Of a stretch of 64,000 nucleotides of DNA, positions 1 to 9,153 are shown in pieces. The stretch's first letter is position 1. Each line of letters starts with the position of its first letter. The translations under genes and the position numbers were made by a program. Under the pieces are notes generated by a model. That model had not been told where the DNA came from and searched no databases. It saw nothing but the letters and a program-made list of their open reading frames with translations. Source of the DNA: Bacteroidota bacterium (lineage in GTDB: Bacteria > Bacteroidota > Ignavibacteria > Tepidaquicellales > Tepidaquicellaceae); NCBI GenBank assembly GCA_018266835.1, contig JAFDZP010000002.1:1686791-1750790 (forward strand). Direction: 5' to 3'.

Positions 1-2
1 TC

Positions 3-473
3 TGCACTCAGATGTTCGGTGGCAGAGGCTTGTTCCGTTCCTATGATAATGGCGCAAATTGGGTAGATGTAACGGGTTTATATTTTATTTTTTCAGATTT
101 CAATGATGTTATTAATTTTAACAATAATATTTTCGTTGCAACGTCATCTGCAATATATTATCAGCCGCAAAGCCAGCTAACAAGTGTAAGAGGAATGAGC
201 GGAACAGTTTCATCATTCAGTCTTCAGCAGAATTATCCTAATCCGTTTAATCCGGCTACTACTATAAAATATTCCATAAAACAGAACGAATTTGTAACTC
301 TTAATGTTTTTGATTTAGCGGGCAGAATTGTAAGCACTTTAATAAATGATTACAAAACAGCAGGAGAGTATAGTATTAACTTTAATGCGGCTAACCTCCC
401 TTCAGGAATTTATTTTTACACTCTAAAAGCAGGAGATTTTTCAGAAACAAGAAAAATGATTTTAATGAAATAA
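3..473 (+). CDS. C-terminal part of a T9SS-secreted BNR-repeat protein (cut by left edge)
   Basis: The reading frame is already open at the window's left edge (codons for C-T-Q precede the first ATG at 12), so this is the end of a longer gene and not a 153-residue protein. The visible part has one BNR/sortilin-like turn (YDNGANWVDVTG), then a linker, then a T9SS type A sorting domain of about 80 residues that starts at QNYPNPFNP and ends in KMILMK. Such proteins are exported by Sec, moved across the outer membrane by the type IX system and usually anchored or released after the C-terminal domain is cut off. The substrate or partner is unknown. A strong terminator follows, and the next gene is convergent. 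Confidence 0.85.
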   Translation, partial: CTQMFGGRGLFRSYDNGANWVDVTGLYFIFSDFNDVINFNNNIFVATSSAIYYQPQSQLTSVRGMSGTVSSFSLQQNYPNPFNPATTIKYSIKQNEFVTLNVFDLAGRIVSTLINDYKTAGEYSINFNAANLPSGIYFYTLKAGDFSETRKMILMK

Positions 474-503
474 GATTGCGGTTTCACTTTCAGTGAACAA
501 ACA

Positions 504-539
504 AAAAAGACCTTTACCGGAAACGATAAAGGTCTTTTT
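504..539. terminator. Bidirectional intrinsic terminator between convergent genes
   Basis: A perfect 13-bp stem (504-516 pairing with 527-539, core AAAGACCTTTA) with a 10-nt loop has an A-run on the left and a T-run on the right. It can therefore stop transcription from both the plus-strand gene ending at 473 and the minus-strand gene ending at 565. Confidence 0.8.
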
Positions 540-564
540 GTCTTTAAAAGTAATTTGAAGAATT

Positions 565-3144
565 TTATTTTATCAGTGACATCTTTTTCACTTCGCTGTA
601 TCCACCGCTTTCTAATTTATAAAAATAAACTCCGCTTGATAAATTTGCGCCGTTAAACTTAACTGAATAACTTCCTGCTGCTTTTGTTCCTTCCACTAAA
701 TTAGCAACTTCCTTCCCGGATAAATCAAAAACCTTTAATGTAACGAAAGATTTTTCTTTTATATCGAAAGAAATATAAGTCTCCGGATTAAATGGATTTG
801 GATAATTCTGCTTCAATATAAAACCCGAAACAGCCTGATTGTTATTATTCACTCCGCTTGGCAGATTTGAAATATCTAGCTCAAACATGCTTCTGCCATG
901 CGTAGCTGCAATAAGTTTTGCAGATGACTGGTGATAAACTAAATCAAATACAGGTGAGTTAGGCAATCCCGTTCCCAGCTGAGTCCATATAGCGCCAAGT
1001 CTGGTAGTATAATAAACTCCTGCATCTGTGCCAACAAACAATGTTGAATCTTTATTATAATCTATTATTAAAGAGTTAGCAGGAACATTTAATAAATTAT
1101 TTGAAATATTTGTCCAACTTTGCCCGTAATTTACAGTTCTGAAAATATGCGTATTGTTCAGATCCATATTGAATCCGCTTAACGTTACATATGCAATCGC
1201 AGGATTTCTTTTGTCCACGACAACATCTGTAACATATCTCAATGGAAGTCCGCCGGAAACATCAATCCAGTTTGTTCCTGAATTAGTTGTAACCATTACC
1301 CTTCCGTCATCAGCTCCCGTGTAAATTACTCTCTGCGAAGAAGGTAGCACGGCATTTGACATACATGTAATTGTTCCTAGTCTTCCGTTAGCGCCTTTTG
1401 TTAAATCAGGACTGATAACACTCCATGTCTCCCCTTTATCAGTAGATTTATTTAAAACGTAAGAACCGAAATAAACTATGTTTGGATTTTGAATATCAAG
1501 CATGTAAGGCGATGACCAGTTCGTTCTGGTCAGGTCAAGTCCTCCGCCTATACCGGAAAAATTATTTCCGCCGTCATCGCTTCTGCCTATTCCTCCGTTT
1601 TGCGACTCCATATAAATTACATTTGAGTTCGTGTAATCAACTGCGCAATGAAAACCGTCGCCTCCATATAAAACACTCCATCCTGCAGGACCCGGATTTA
1701 CCGAACCATGCGAGCCGTTATCCTGAGTTCCGCCATATCTCTTGATAGGATTTATAAAATCTATACATGCAGCGTAATATTGCGTAATAGGCAGGTCATA
1801 TTTTTTGCTCCAGTTAGTTCCGCCGTTGCTTGTTGTAAAAATTCCACCGTCGTTACCGAGAATCATTGACTGATTATTTGTTGGATTTATCCACAAGCAA
1901 TGCTGGTCAGGATGCTGCTGATCAAAAGAACCTGAATAAGCATTTGTAAGATTCGTCCAGCTTACTCCCGCGTTTGTTGTTCTGAAAACATCCACGCTTC
2001 CTATGTAAAGTGTGTTAGCGTTAGAGGGCGCAGTTTCAATAAGTCCGAAGTACCAGTCAAATCCTGAAGACTCCACGCCTGTTATTGGCAAGGTTGTCCA
2101 GTTCAATCCTTTGTTCGTAGATTTATAAACTCCGCTTATATTGTTGCCGTTTGTTGTTCTGTAAATTGCATGTATTATAGATGAGTTTGCTTTCGCTACA
2201 TTAATATTTATACGTCCTGTTGTTGCAGATGGAGCAGGAAGTCCGTTTGATGCGCCGAGTAAAGTCCAGTTAGCTCCTCCGTTGCTCGAGCGGTACAATC
2301 CGCTTGATAATCCTCCCGTGCTTGAAATTGATGGAGGTCTTATTCTTTCCCACATTGCTGCATATACAATGTTCACATCTGTATAATCAATTCCCACATC
2401 AATTGCAGAGGTAGAATCACTTACAAATAAAACTTTGTTCCACGTCTGCCCTGCATCTGTTGATTTATATATTCCTTTGTTAACACTTTTGGAACGGTAT
2501 CCCATTCCTCCTGCATAAACTATATTTGAATTTAAAGGATGAACTTTTATTGATGATACATTCAGCACTTCAGATAATCCAATAACACCCCATGTATCGC
2601 CTTTGTTAGTGGATTTTAAAATTCCGTATCCCGGATAACAATCGATTGCAGAGTTTGCCTCTCCCGTTCCTGCATAAATTATATTAGAGTTGTTCGGGTC
2701 CATTTCAAGACTGCTCATTCCCAGTGCGGGAGCAAAATCTGTTTTAGCAGTCCAGTTCACTCCGCCGTTAGTAGTTTTGAAAATTCCGCCGGCTGCTGCG
2801 CCGATGATGATTATGCTGGGATTAGCAGGGTCAGAAGTAATACATGTTACTCTTCCGCCGATGTTTGTCGGTCCGATAGGATTCCATGCTACAGTAAGAC
2901 TGCTTGCATCAATCAAATCGTTTTTCTTCTTCATCGCATCGAAATATTTTTCGACAGGTATATCTTCTAACGGATATGCTCTTTGAGTATAAAACCATTC
3001 GGAAGGTTCAGTCTTTGCATGCTCCGATTCTTCCTTTTGTTCTTCGTTTTTTTGTACAGAATTTGTCTGAGGGGGTGAAGGAAACTTGTAAAATAATAGT
3101 GCGGCCAGCAGGAAAATTCCTGCAATAGAAATTATACTTTTCAT
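565..3144 (-). CDS. T9SS-secreted VPS10/sortilin-like BNR-repeat protein
   Basis: This 859-residue protein has an N-terminal hydrophobic signal (about residues 1-20), a charged linker, then many repeats with the Ser/Thr-x-Asx-x-Gly-x-x-Trp signature of BNR/sortilin beta-propellers (TTNGGVNW, STNKGDTW, STDAGQTW, SSNGGANW, STDKGETW and others). Residues 779-859 form the T9SS type A sorting domain (QNYPNPFNP to KMSLIK). The fold suggests one or two beta-propellers displayed outside the cell. Members of this class are often loosely annotated as glycosyl hydrolases, but I see no catalytic residues that justify an enzyme name. It lies 35 nt downstream of the 3180-4589 gene on the same strand and may share its transcript. 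Confidence 0.88.
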   Translation of the reverse strand: MKSIISIAGIFLLAALLFYKFPSPPQTNSVQKNEEQKEESEHAKTEPSEWFYTQRAYPLEDIPVEKYFDAMKKKNDLIDASSLTVAWNPIGPTNIGGRVTCITSDPANPSIIIIGAAAGGIFKTTNGGVNWTAKTDFAPALGMSSLEMDPNNSNIIYAGTGEANSAIDCYPGYGILKSTNKGDTWGVIGLSEVLNVSSIKVHPLNSNIVYAGGMGYRSKSVNKGIYKSTDAGQTWNKVLFVSDSTSAIDVGIDYTDVNIVYAAMWERIRPPSISSTGGLSSGLYRSSNGGANWTLLGASNGLPAPSATTGRININVAKANSSIIHAIYRTTNGNNISGVYKSTNKGLNWTTLPITGVESSGFDWYFGLIETAPSNANTLYIGSVDVFRTTNAGVSWTNLTNAYSGSFDQQHPDQHCLWINPTNNQSMILGNDGGIFTTSNGGTNWSKKYDLPITQYYAACIDFINPIKRYGGTQDNGSHGSVNPGPAGWSVLYGGDGFHCAVDYTNSNVIYMESQNGGIGRSDDGGNNFSGIGGGLDLTRTNWSSPYMLDIQNPNIVYFGSYVLNKSTDKGETWSVISPDLTKGANGRLGTITCMSNAVLPSSQRVIYTGADDGRVMVTTNSGTNWIDVSGGLPLRYVTDVVVDKRNPAIAYVTLSGFNMDLNNTHIFRTVNYGQSWTNISNNLLNVPANSLIIDYNKDSTLFVGTDAGVYYTTRLGAIWTQLGTGLPNSPVFDLVYHQSSAKLIAATHGRSMFELDISNLPSGVNNNNQAVSGFILKQNYPNPFNPETYISFDIKEKSFVTLKVFDLSGKEVANLVEGTKAAGSYSVKFNGANLSSGVYFYKLESGGYSEVKKMSLIK

Positions 3145-3179
3145 GAGGTTAGTTTTTTAAAGATATATAATATCCGTAA

Positions 3180-4589
3180 TTATTTAAACTCACTTACCTT
3201 CGAAAGCAGCCACTGTTTTTCAGCAGTCACTTCCTTTTTGATTCGTGCTTCAATATCATCTTTTTTCTTTTCTCCGTTTTTAATGCGTATCATTTCTCTT
3301 ACGAAGTTTGTGAAGTTTGTAATAAGCACGCGGACATTTTCAGGAACGGATTTATCGCGTTTAATGGTATGCTTGAATGAATCAATTAAAGAGTAACTTG
3401 CATCAACTTCATTAAGCTCGTAATAATTTTTTAAAGTGAGATTTTTTATCAGGTATTTATGAAGTGAAAAACTGAAGTTAATTTTTAAAAGCGCTTCAAG
3501 TGATTCTGAATATCTTTTTTTCGAAAACTCAATATTTGCCAGACAATAATTATAAACATCATCCTTCAATTCTTTCTTCATCTTATCTTTAAAATCATTG
3601 ATGAATTTTTCGGCAAATTTTATTTCTCCCAGACGAAGCGCCGTTGTTACAATATTAATGAAAAGAAACTCCGAAAAGATTATTCCATATAATTTTCTCT
3701 TTAGAATTTCTTTCTGGAGATTAAATAATTCATTAAGATAGTTTACATTTCCTTTCTCAAGCATTTCTGTAGCATAATTAGTAAGCGTAGTATATATAGA
3801 AGGAAGTGCAGTTTCCTGAATTTTAGCGTAAAGTTTTTCTTTGTTGTGTTTCAAAGAATAATAATACTTTTCTTCGCCGCTTATATAAAGCAGAAGTTCG
3901 GTGTAATATAAATCAAAAAGATTTTCTTTCCCGGAATAGTTTTCAGCAGCAAAGCTGTTTATTTCTTTAAAAAACGGAAGCGAAAAATTATTATCGGTGA
4001 AGCTGCGTTTTTCCTTAAACCTCTCAATGAATTTGTGAATAAAAGTAAGCGCAAAATAATTTGAGAGGCATTCTATCTCTTCATCAAAAAGCAAAATTGC
4101 TTTTTTCCTTTCCCTGTAGAAATAAAAAGATTTTATTGCTTGTATAAGCTCAAATTTTTGCCTGTAATACTGGTTGTCTTTTCTTTTACAGCTCTCAAGT
4201 TTTTTGTTGAGTTCTTTACTCTTTATTTCAAAAAGAGCTTCGGAATTTCTGTTTTCAAGCTCCTCAAGTACTCTTTTCCCGACTGCCTGTTCATCGTTGA
4301 TAAAATTATTGATAGCAAGATAATCCAGAACAAGCTTCATTGTTTCTGAAACAAGCTTTCTCATTCTTGCATCATTGTATTTTTCAGACGGGTAAATTAA
4401 TTTAAAAATATTTTGCCTTGTAAAATCTTCTGCTTCAAAATCAGGATAATATTTTTTTATTGCCGCAAAAAATTTAAGAATATATTCGCCCGATGTATTT
4501 AAATAAGGTGACTGTAAAAATTTTTCAAACTCTTTTATCTCGTGCTTAGAAAAAGTTTTCAGCAGTAAAATTAATTTTGTGTCATTCAT
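3180..4589 (-). CDS. Conserved alpha-helical protein of unknown function
   Basis: The 469-residue product is charged, rich in Lys, Glu and Leu, has no signal peptide and is predicted to be almost all alpha-helical. Its N-terminus (LLKTFSKHEIKEF, then FLQSPYLNTSGE and KLIYPSEKYNDARMRKLVSE) resembles a family of uncharacterised cytoplasmic proteins that I know from Bacteroidota genomes, with an N-terminal pattern of FSKxExxxFxxFLxSPYxN followed by TPR-like helices. No function is known and I do not propose one. Its start is 112 nt from the divergent gene at 4702, so the promoters of both lie in that gap. Confidence 0.8.
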   Translation of the reverse strand: MNDTKLILLLKTFSKHEIKEFEKFLQSPYLNTSGEYILKFFAAIKKYYPDFEAEDFTRQNIFKLIYPSEKYNDARMRKLVSETMKLVLDYLAINNFINDEQAVGKRVLEELENRNSEALFEIKSKELNKKLESCKRKDNQYYRQKFELIQAIKSFYFYRERKKAILLFDEEIECLSNYFALTFIHKFIERFKEKRSFTDNNFSLPFFKEINSFAAENYSGKENLFDLYYTELLLYISGEEKYYYSLKHNKEKLYAKIQETALPSIYTTLTNYATEMLEKGNVNYLNELFNLQKEILKRKLYGIIFSEFLFINIVTTALRLGEIKFAEKFINDFKDKMKKELKDDVYNYCLANIEFSKKRYSESLEALLKINFSFSLHKYLIKNLTLKNYYELNEVDASYSLIDSFKHTIKRDKSVPENVRVLITNFTNFVREMIRIKNGEKKKDDIEARIKKEVTAEKQWLLSKVSEFK

Positions 4590-4620
4590 ATAATGTTACT
4601 CACAAATTTCAAAAAGTTTC

Positions 4621-4653
4621 TTTGGAAATAGCAGTTTTATTGGGTAAATTTTG
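4621..4653 (+). promoter_or_regulatory. Candidate Bacteroidota-type promoter for the gene at 4702
   Basis: TTTG at 4621-4624 is followed after 20 nt by TAAATTTTG at 4645-4653. This resembles the -33 TTTG / -7 TAnnTTTG promoter of Bacteroidota, with one extra base inside the -7 element. It leaves a 5' leader of about 40 nt. The assignment rests on the motif alone. Confidence 0.35.
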
Positions 4654-4701
4654 TAGTTTTACAATTGAAGACGGTAAATTAATTTAACGATTTTAGCGTA
4701 C

Positions 4702-5955
4702 ATGATAAAGTATATTTTAATTTTTTTAATTGCTGCTTCCTCCCTGAAAGCGCAATGGTTACAATCCACAGGTATTCCTGCCAATCATTTAGTTTACTCA
4801 ATGGCCTCCTGCAACGGCAAAATGTTTGCAGGTACGGGTGTTGGTATTCTTACAACAGGAGGACTGTCAGTTTCAACCGATAATGGAATTACATGGACAA
4901 GTGTAGATATGAACTGGAGCGGACAATCCGCCGTAATGAGCCTGGCAGTAAAAGATAATTATATTTTCGCAGGTACATACGAAGACGATTTGTTTATTTC
5001 AAGTAATGCAGGAGTGAACTGGACTCATGTTTTCCTGAATAATTCCGGCGGAGTTTTTGAAATAGGCATATCAGGAAATAACGTTGTTTGTTACACAAAT
5101 GGAACAGGACCTATCTGGGCTTCCACTAATATGGGAGCAAACTGGGCGATTATCAATTCCTCAGCTATAGCTCTTGTGAATGATTTTCTCACACATGACA
5201 ACACATTGTTTGCCGGATGCAGTAATGGATTGGGATACTCAACTAATAACGGAATTAACTGGGATACGGCAGGCAACCATGGATTACCTTCTAACCCTGA
5301 TCATACTAAACCAATAAGTGGTATTACTTATCACAACGGAAAAATATTTGGAAGCTGTATTCAAAAAATTTTCTATTCAGCAGATAATGGAAATAACTGG
5401 ACACAGGTAACAGCCGGAGTGCCCGCCTACTCTAATATTTATTCAATGATATCTTACGGAGGTAAAATTTTTGCAGGCTTGACAGGAACAAGCGACGCAA
5501 CTAAAGGTGTCTTAGTATCTTCTAACGAAGGTGCAAGCTGGGCATTGATGAATCAGGGATTCAGTTCTGTACCAAACATTAGAGTGCTTATGATTAATAG
5601 TGAGTTTATGCTCGCCGGCGCTTATACAGGCGGAGTGTACAGAATACCATTATCAACTATAACCGATATCGGTAATTCACCGGAAATCGTAAAACAATTT
5701 TCTTTGAAGCAAAATTACCCTAATCCATTTAATCCTGAAACGATAATAAATTTTGTAATTAACAAAAAAGATTTTATAAGTTTGAAAGTTTATGATAATA
5801 ACGGGAAATTAGTCGCTTCATTGGTAAATAAAGTATTGGAAGCGGGAAGTTATTCTTATAATTTTAATGCGCAGAGTCTTCCATCAGGAGTTTATCTTTA
5901 TAAACTGGAATCACCGGGTTTTTCCGATTCAAAAAAAATGCTTCTTATTAAATAA
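4702..5955 (+). CDS. T9SS-secreted BNR-repeat protein, tandem copy 1
   Basis: A 417-residue secreted protein. Residues 1-18 are a Sec signal peptide ending at KAQ. Residues from about 20 to 325 carry some eight beta-propeller-like repeats (STDNGITW, SSNAGVNW, STNMGANW, STNNGINW, SADNGNNW, SSNEGASW). The last 80 residues are a T9SS type A domain (QNYPNPFNPET to KKMLLIK). The product is nearly collinear with the gene that starts 31 nt downstream, so the two arose by tandem duplication. No catalytic motif is visible; binding or adhesion on the cell surface is a reasonable but unproven role. Confidence 0.87.
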   Translation: MIKYILIFLIAASSLKAQWLQSTGIPANHLVYSMASCNGKMFAGTGVGILTTGGLSVSTDNGITWTSVDMNWSGQSAVMSLAVKDNYIFAGTYEDDLFISSNAGVNWTHVFLNNSGGVFEIGISGNNVVCYTNGTGPIWASTNMGANWAIINSSAIALVNDFLTHDNTLFAGCSNGLGYSTNNGINWDTAGNHGLPSNPDHTKPISGITYHNGKIFGSCIQKIFYSADNGNNWTQVTAGVPAYSNIYSMISYGGKIFAGLTGTSDATKGVLVSSNEGASWALMNQGFSSVPNIRVLMINSEFMLAGAYTGGVYRIPLSTITDIGNSPEIVKQFSLKQNYPNPFNPETIINFVINKKDFISLKVYDNNGKLVASLVNKVLEAGSYSYNFNAQSLPSGVYLYKLESPGFSDSKKMLLIK

Positions 5956-5986
5956 TTTGTAAAGTAATTATAAGACCTTCTTTTAA

Positions 5987-7252
5987 ATGTTTAAATTAAT
6001 TCTAAATTGTTTTGCTGTTTTGTTTATATCAGCTTCTTCTCTGTCAGCTCAATGGGTACAGTCCACAGGAATTCCTCAAAGTCATGTCGTCTATTCCATT
6101 ATACAATGCAGCGGAAAATTATTTGCAGCTACGGGAGTAGTTAATCTGGAATATGGAGCTATACTTTCTTCAACGGATAACGGAGTAAGCTGGGGCAATG
6201 TAGATGTAAATCAACCCAATTTATCGGCAGTTATGTGCCTGGTAGTAAAAGGTACCTACATTTTTGCCGGAACCTACAGAGACGGCTTGCTCATCTCAAG
6301 CAATGCAGGTAATAACTGGATAAGAACAGATGTAACTACAGCCGGTTCAATTTTTCAAATAACTATTTGCGGTAACAATATCGTTTGCTATACAACAGGC
6401 AACGGACCTTCAAGAATATCAACTGATAATGGTGCTACATGGAATACTGTGAGTGAAAATGTTCTGAAATATGTTAATAGTTTTTTAACTATAGGAAACA
6501 CTTTTTATGCCGGAGCAGAAAAAGGTTTAGCATTTTCTATAGATGACGGACTAACCTGGTCACTCGCAGCAAACAATGGAATACCATTCGATGGAAACGG
6601 TCAGAAGCTTATATATAGTCTTGTTTCACATGACGGCAAAATTTTTGCAAACTGTCAGCAAAAAATCTTTTATACAACCGATAACGGGAATAACTGGATA
6701 GCTACTAATATTTCACTTAGTAACTTCGGAAGAGTGTATTCAATGATTTCTTATAACGGAAAAATATTCGGTTCGATGTACGGACTCAGCGATACTGCGC
6801 GCGGAGTGATAACTACAACTAATAATGGTATAAACTGGTCAAATTTAAATACCGGAATGCCGGGTCCTCCGAGCGTTCGCTCATTATTTATAAATAATGA
6901 GTTTTTGCTGGCGGGAACTTATTCAGGTACAATCTATAGAATGCCGTTATCTGCTGTAACCGGATTAAATAATTCACCGGAAATTGTAAAACATTTTTCT
7001 TTGCAGCAAAACTATCCGAATCCCTTTAATCCCGAGACGAAAATAAATTTTGTAATTAATAAAAAAGATCTTGTAAGTTTAAAAGTTTATGGCAGTGATG
7101 GGAAGTTAGTTTTTTCATTGGTGAATAAAGAAGTAGAGGTGGGAAATTATTCGTTTACATTCAGTGGAGAAAATCTTCCTTCGGGAATATATTTTTATGA
7201 ACTGAAAGCGGGAGCAATATCCGATACGAAGAAAATGATATTGGTGAAATAA
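5987..7252 (+). CDS. T9SS-secreted BNR-repeat protein, tandem copy 2
   Basis: A 421-residue paralogue of the preceding gene, alike from the signal peptide (ending SLSAQ) through the repeats (STDNGVSW, SSNAGNNW, STDNGATW, TTDNGNNW, TTNNGINW) to the C-terminal sorting domain (QNYPNPFNPETKINF to KKMILVK). The order of repeats and short phrases such as QWVQSTGIPQSHVVYSI match copy 1, so the whole gene was duplicated and not only its sorting domain. The 31-nt gap suggests co-transcription. The next gene is convergent, only 24 nt away. Confidence 0.87.
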   Translation: MFKLILNCFAVLFISASSLSAQWVQSTGIPQSHVVYSIIQCSGKLFAATGVVNLEYGAILSSTDNGVSWGNVDVNQPNLSAVMCLVVKGTYIFAGTYRDGLLISSNAGNNWIRTDVTTAGSIFQITICGNNIVCYTTGNGPSRISTDNGATWNTVSENVLKYVNSFLTIGNTFYAGAEKGLAFSIDDGLTWSLAANNGIPFDGNGQKLIYSLVSHDGKIFANCQQKIFYTTDNGNNWIATNISLSNFGRVYSMISYNGKIFGSMYGLSDTARGVITTTNNGINWSNLNTGMPGPPSVRSLFINNEFLLAGTYSGTIYRMPLSAVTGLNNSPEIVKHFSLQQNYPNPFNPETKINFVINKKDLVSLKVYGSDGKLVFSLVNKEVEVGNYSFTFSGENLPSGIYFYELKAGAISDTKKMILVK

Positions 7253-7276
7253 CCGAAAAAGTAAAGTACAAAGAAA

Positions 7277-8365
7277 TTAATATTTCATCATATCAATTTC
7301 TTCGCCGGAGAGAGTAAACATTTTCTTCATGCATTCGGCAGTCATGCATGAGTGCGAAGGCAGAATTCCGAGTACATCACCGATTTTTGTTTCCTCAAAT
7401 AATTCATCGGAAGCCTTTATAATTCCGTGCTCCTGTGAGAGTGAGCTTACATAACTCTTTTTATCGGGAGCGTCCCATCCGGTATCATTAAGATTTACAA
7501 CATAACCAAAAGCAGTTGTTCCATTCTCCATAACGAAAGAATCCTTTGAGAAATGTATTCCGCCGCCGTAAATTAAAATTTCTCTTCTCCCTTCATTTTT
7601 AGCAACTACCGGACAAGCCACTGCTACTGCAATTTGTTCTATATCACAGACTCCGTTACTCCACTGCTGCAAATCATAGAATGCAAAATTCCCCGGGCGA
7701 ATTTCATCCGCTCCTTTAAAATTTTTCATTAAACTGCACGAAGGTGTATCTCCAATGGAAATTAACATATCAGGATAATCTTTTAAGTAAGATTTTTTCA
7801 ATTCAGTTAAAATTGATAAACCTTCTTCATGAATTTTTCTTACCTCTTCGACTGACTTAGCTTTATATGTATGTCCCGAATGAGCAAGAAATCCTTTGAA
7901 AATTAACGCATCGTTTTTCTCTTTTAAAATTTCGTCAATTAAATTTTTATCCTTCGGGTCAATTCCTGCTCTGTGAGTACCCGTATCAATCTTTATAAAA
8001 AATCCAACTGGGTGCTTAAGATTTTCGTTTATAAATTTTACTGAATCAATTTCCGTAATTAATAAATTCAGATTTATTTTTTCTGCCAATGAATTTATTC
8101 TGTTTATCTCAAGGATGTTGACAGGAAACGCTACCGTAATATCGCGCCAGAAGGCATTTGCAAAATACTCTGCCATTCTGAGTGAAGAGACCGTGATTTT
8201 ATCAACTCCAAATTCCCTGTACCATTTACCTATTTCAATTGCCTGATGTGTTTTGAAGTGAGGGCGAAAAATTAAATTATTCTTCTTCGCCTTATCTGAC
8301 ATGAACTTAATATTTGCTAAACATTTCTGTTTATCAACTAATAAAGTCGGAACAGTGATTTTCAT
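7277..8365 (-). CDS. PLP-dependent D-threonine aldolase / D-serine dehydratase-like enzyme
   Basis: A 362-residue cytoplasmic enzyme with the N-terminal alanine-racemase-type TIM barrel and the C-terminal D-serine-dehydratase-like domain. Lys38 in RPHFKTHQ is the expected PLP Schiff-base lysine. The C-terminal motif LGILPSHSCMTAE supplies the His and Cys that bind a metal in DSD1-type enzymes. The family cleaves or dehydrates D-beta-hydroxy amino acids such as D-threonine or D-serine; the sequence does not fix the substrate. The start codon overlaps the stop of the DUF971 gene by 4 nt, so the two are translationally coupled. Confidence 0.85.
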   Translation of the reverse strand: MKITVPTLLVDKQKCLANIKFMSDKAKKNNLIFRPHFKTHQAIEIGKWYREFGVDKITVSSLRMAEYFANAFWRDITVAFPVNILEINRINSLAEKINLNLLITEIDSVKFINENLKHPVGFFIKIDTGTHRAGIDPKDKNLIDEILKEKNDALIFKGFLAHSGHTYKAKSVEEVRKIHEEGLSILTELKKSYLKDYPDMLISIGDTPSCSLMKNFKGADEIRPGNFAFYDLQQWSNGVCDIEQIAVAVACPVVAKNEGRREILIYGGGIHFSKDSFVMENGTTAFGYVVNLNDTGWDAPDKKSYVSSLSQEHGIIKASDELFEETKIGDVLGILPSHSCMTAECMKKMFTLSGEEIDMMKY

Positions 8366-8682
8366 TTCGTTATTTTACTTTCATTGCCGAGCTCTTTCAG
8401 CATCTCCCATGAATAAATTCCGGTGTTGTGTCCGTCCTTCCACGTGACCTGCACTCCATAGTTTCCGATTTTTTCAATTTTATCAATTTCATAAAATCCC
8501 GCTGCTTTGAACGGAGCCTTCAACGGAATGTATGTATCGAATATAACTGATTCACCCTTGCAGTGAACGCAGGGACATTCATCTCTTAAATTTTTGAGAG
8601 TAATTTCTGAAACCGAATCATCGCCCCATGTAACCTGTAAAGAATTGTTTTCGGTTTTGTTTATCTTTTTCGGAAACAGCAT
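8362..8682 (-). CDS. DUF971 / gamma-butyrobetaine hydroxylase N-terminal-like protein
   Basis: A 106-residue single-domain protein. The region LQVTWGDDSVSEITLKNLRD followed by CPCVHC matches the DUF971 fold, which also forms the N-terminal, zinc-linked domain of gamma-butyrobetaine hydroxylases. The later QVTWKDGHNTGIYSWEML is the family's second signature. Stand-alone DUF971 proteins occur next to Mrp/ApbC or other Fe-S genes in some bacteria; none is present here. It sits between the DUF6150-like gene (1-nt overlap) and the PLP enzyme (4-nt overlap), so the three form one operon. Confidence 0.85.
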   Translation of the reverse strand: MLFPKKINKTENNSLQVTWGDDSVSEITLKNLRDECPCVHCKGESVIFDTYIPLKAPFKAAGFYEIDKIEKIGNYGVQVTWKDGHNTGIYSWEMLKELGNESKITK

Positions 8683-9023
8683 TATATTTTGAACCTTCCT
8701 ACAAATTTATTTGAATTGTTCCACTTTGCCTGATAGTCATACTTCACATAAAATATTTTTATATCTGCCTGGTAATCGTAATCAACAAAGAAAACTTTTG
8801 TATCTGCCTGGTAATCATACTTTGTAAAGAACCAGTTCTGGTCTTTACCTGTTGCCTGATAATCGTAGTCCGTTACATAGACACACAAATCTGCCTGGTA
8901 GTCGTAGTCAACGACTTTGACTTTTACATCTGCCTGATAATCGTACTTCACTCTGTAAACGTTACCGGCTTTAACATTTACGGATAGAAAAAATAAAGCT
9001 GCTAAAACAAAAATTGTTTTCAT
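8682..9023 (-). CDS. Secreted YDYQAD-repeat protein (DUF6150-like)
   Basis: A 113-residue protein with a Sec signal peptide (residues 1-19, ending VKAG), then six tandem units that each begin with [KD]YDYQA. Five are spaced at 13 residues and the third is stretched by three residues (ATGKDQNWFFT). The consensus is YDYQADxKVxxV. This resembles the DUF6150 family of small Bacteroidota periplasmic proteins built from a similar YxYxAD repeat; the function is unknown. Alternating hydrophobic residues between the repeats suggest a beta-structure such as a small solenoid. It is the first gene of an operon whose other members are cytoplasmic, which is odd. Confidence 0.8.
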   Translation of the reverse strand: MKTIFVLAALFFLSVNVKAGNVYRVKYDYQADVKVKVVDYDYQADLCVYVTDYDYQATGKDQNWFFTKYDYQADTKVFFVDYDYQADIKIFYVKYDYQAKWNNSNKFVGRFKI

Positions 9024-9153
9024 AATTATAAAATTTATTATCTAAATTACTCATTCAAGGAAAATAAACATAGGAAAATTTTTAAGTGGTTAAAAGCACG
9101 CATAATGGTTATTTTACAAACTTTCTAAAATTTTACCCCTTAGTACACACACA

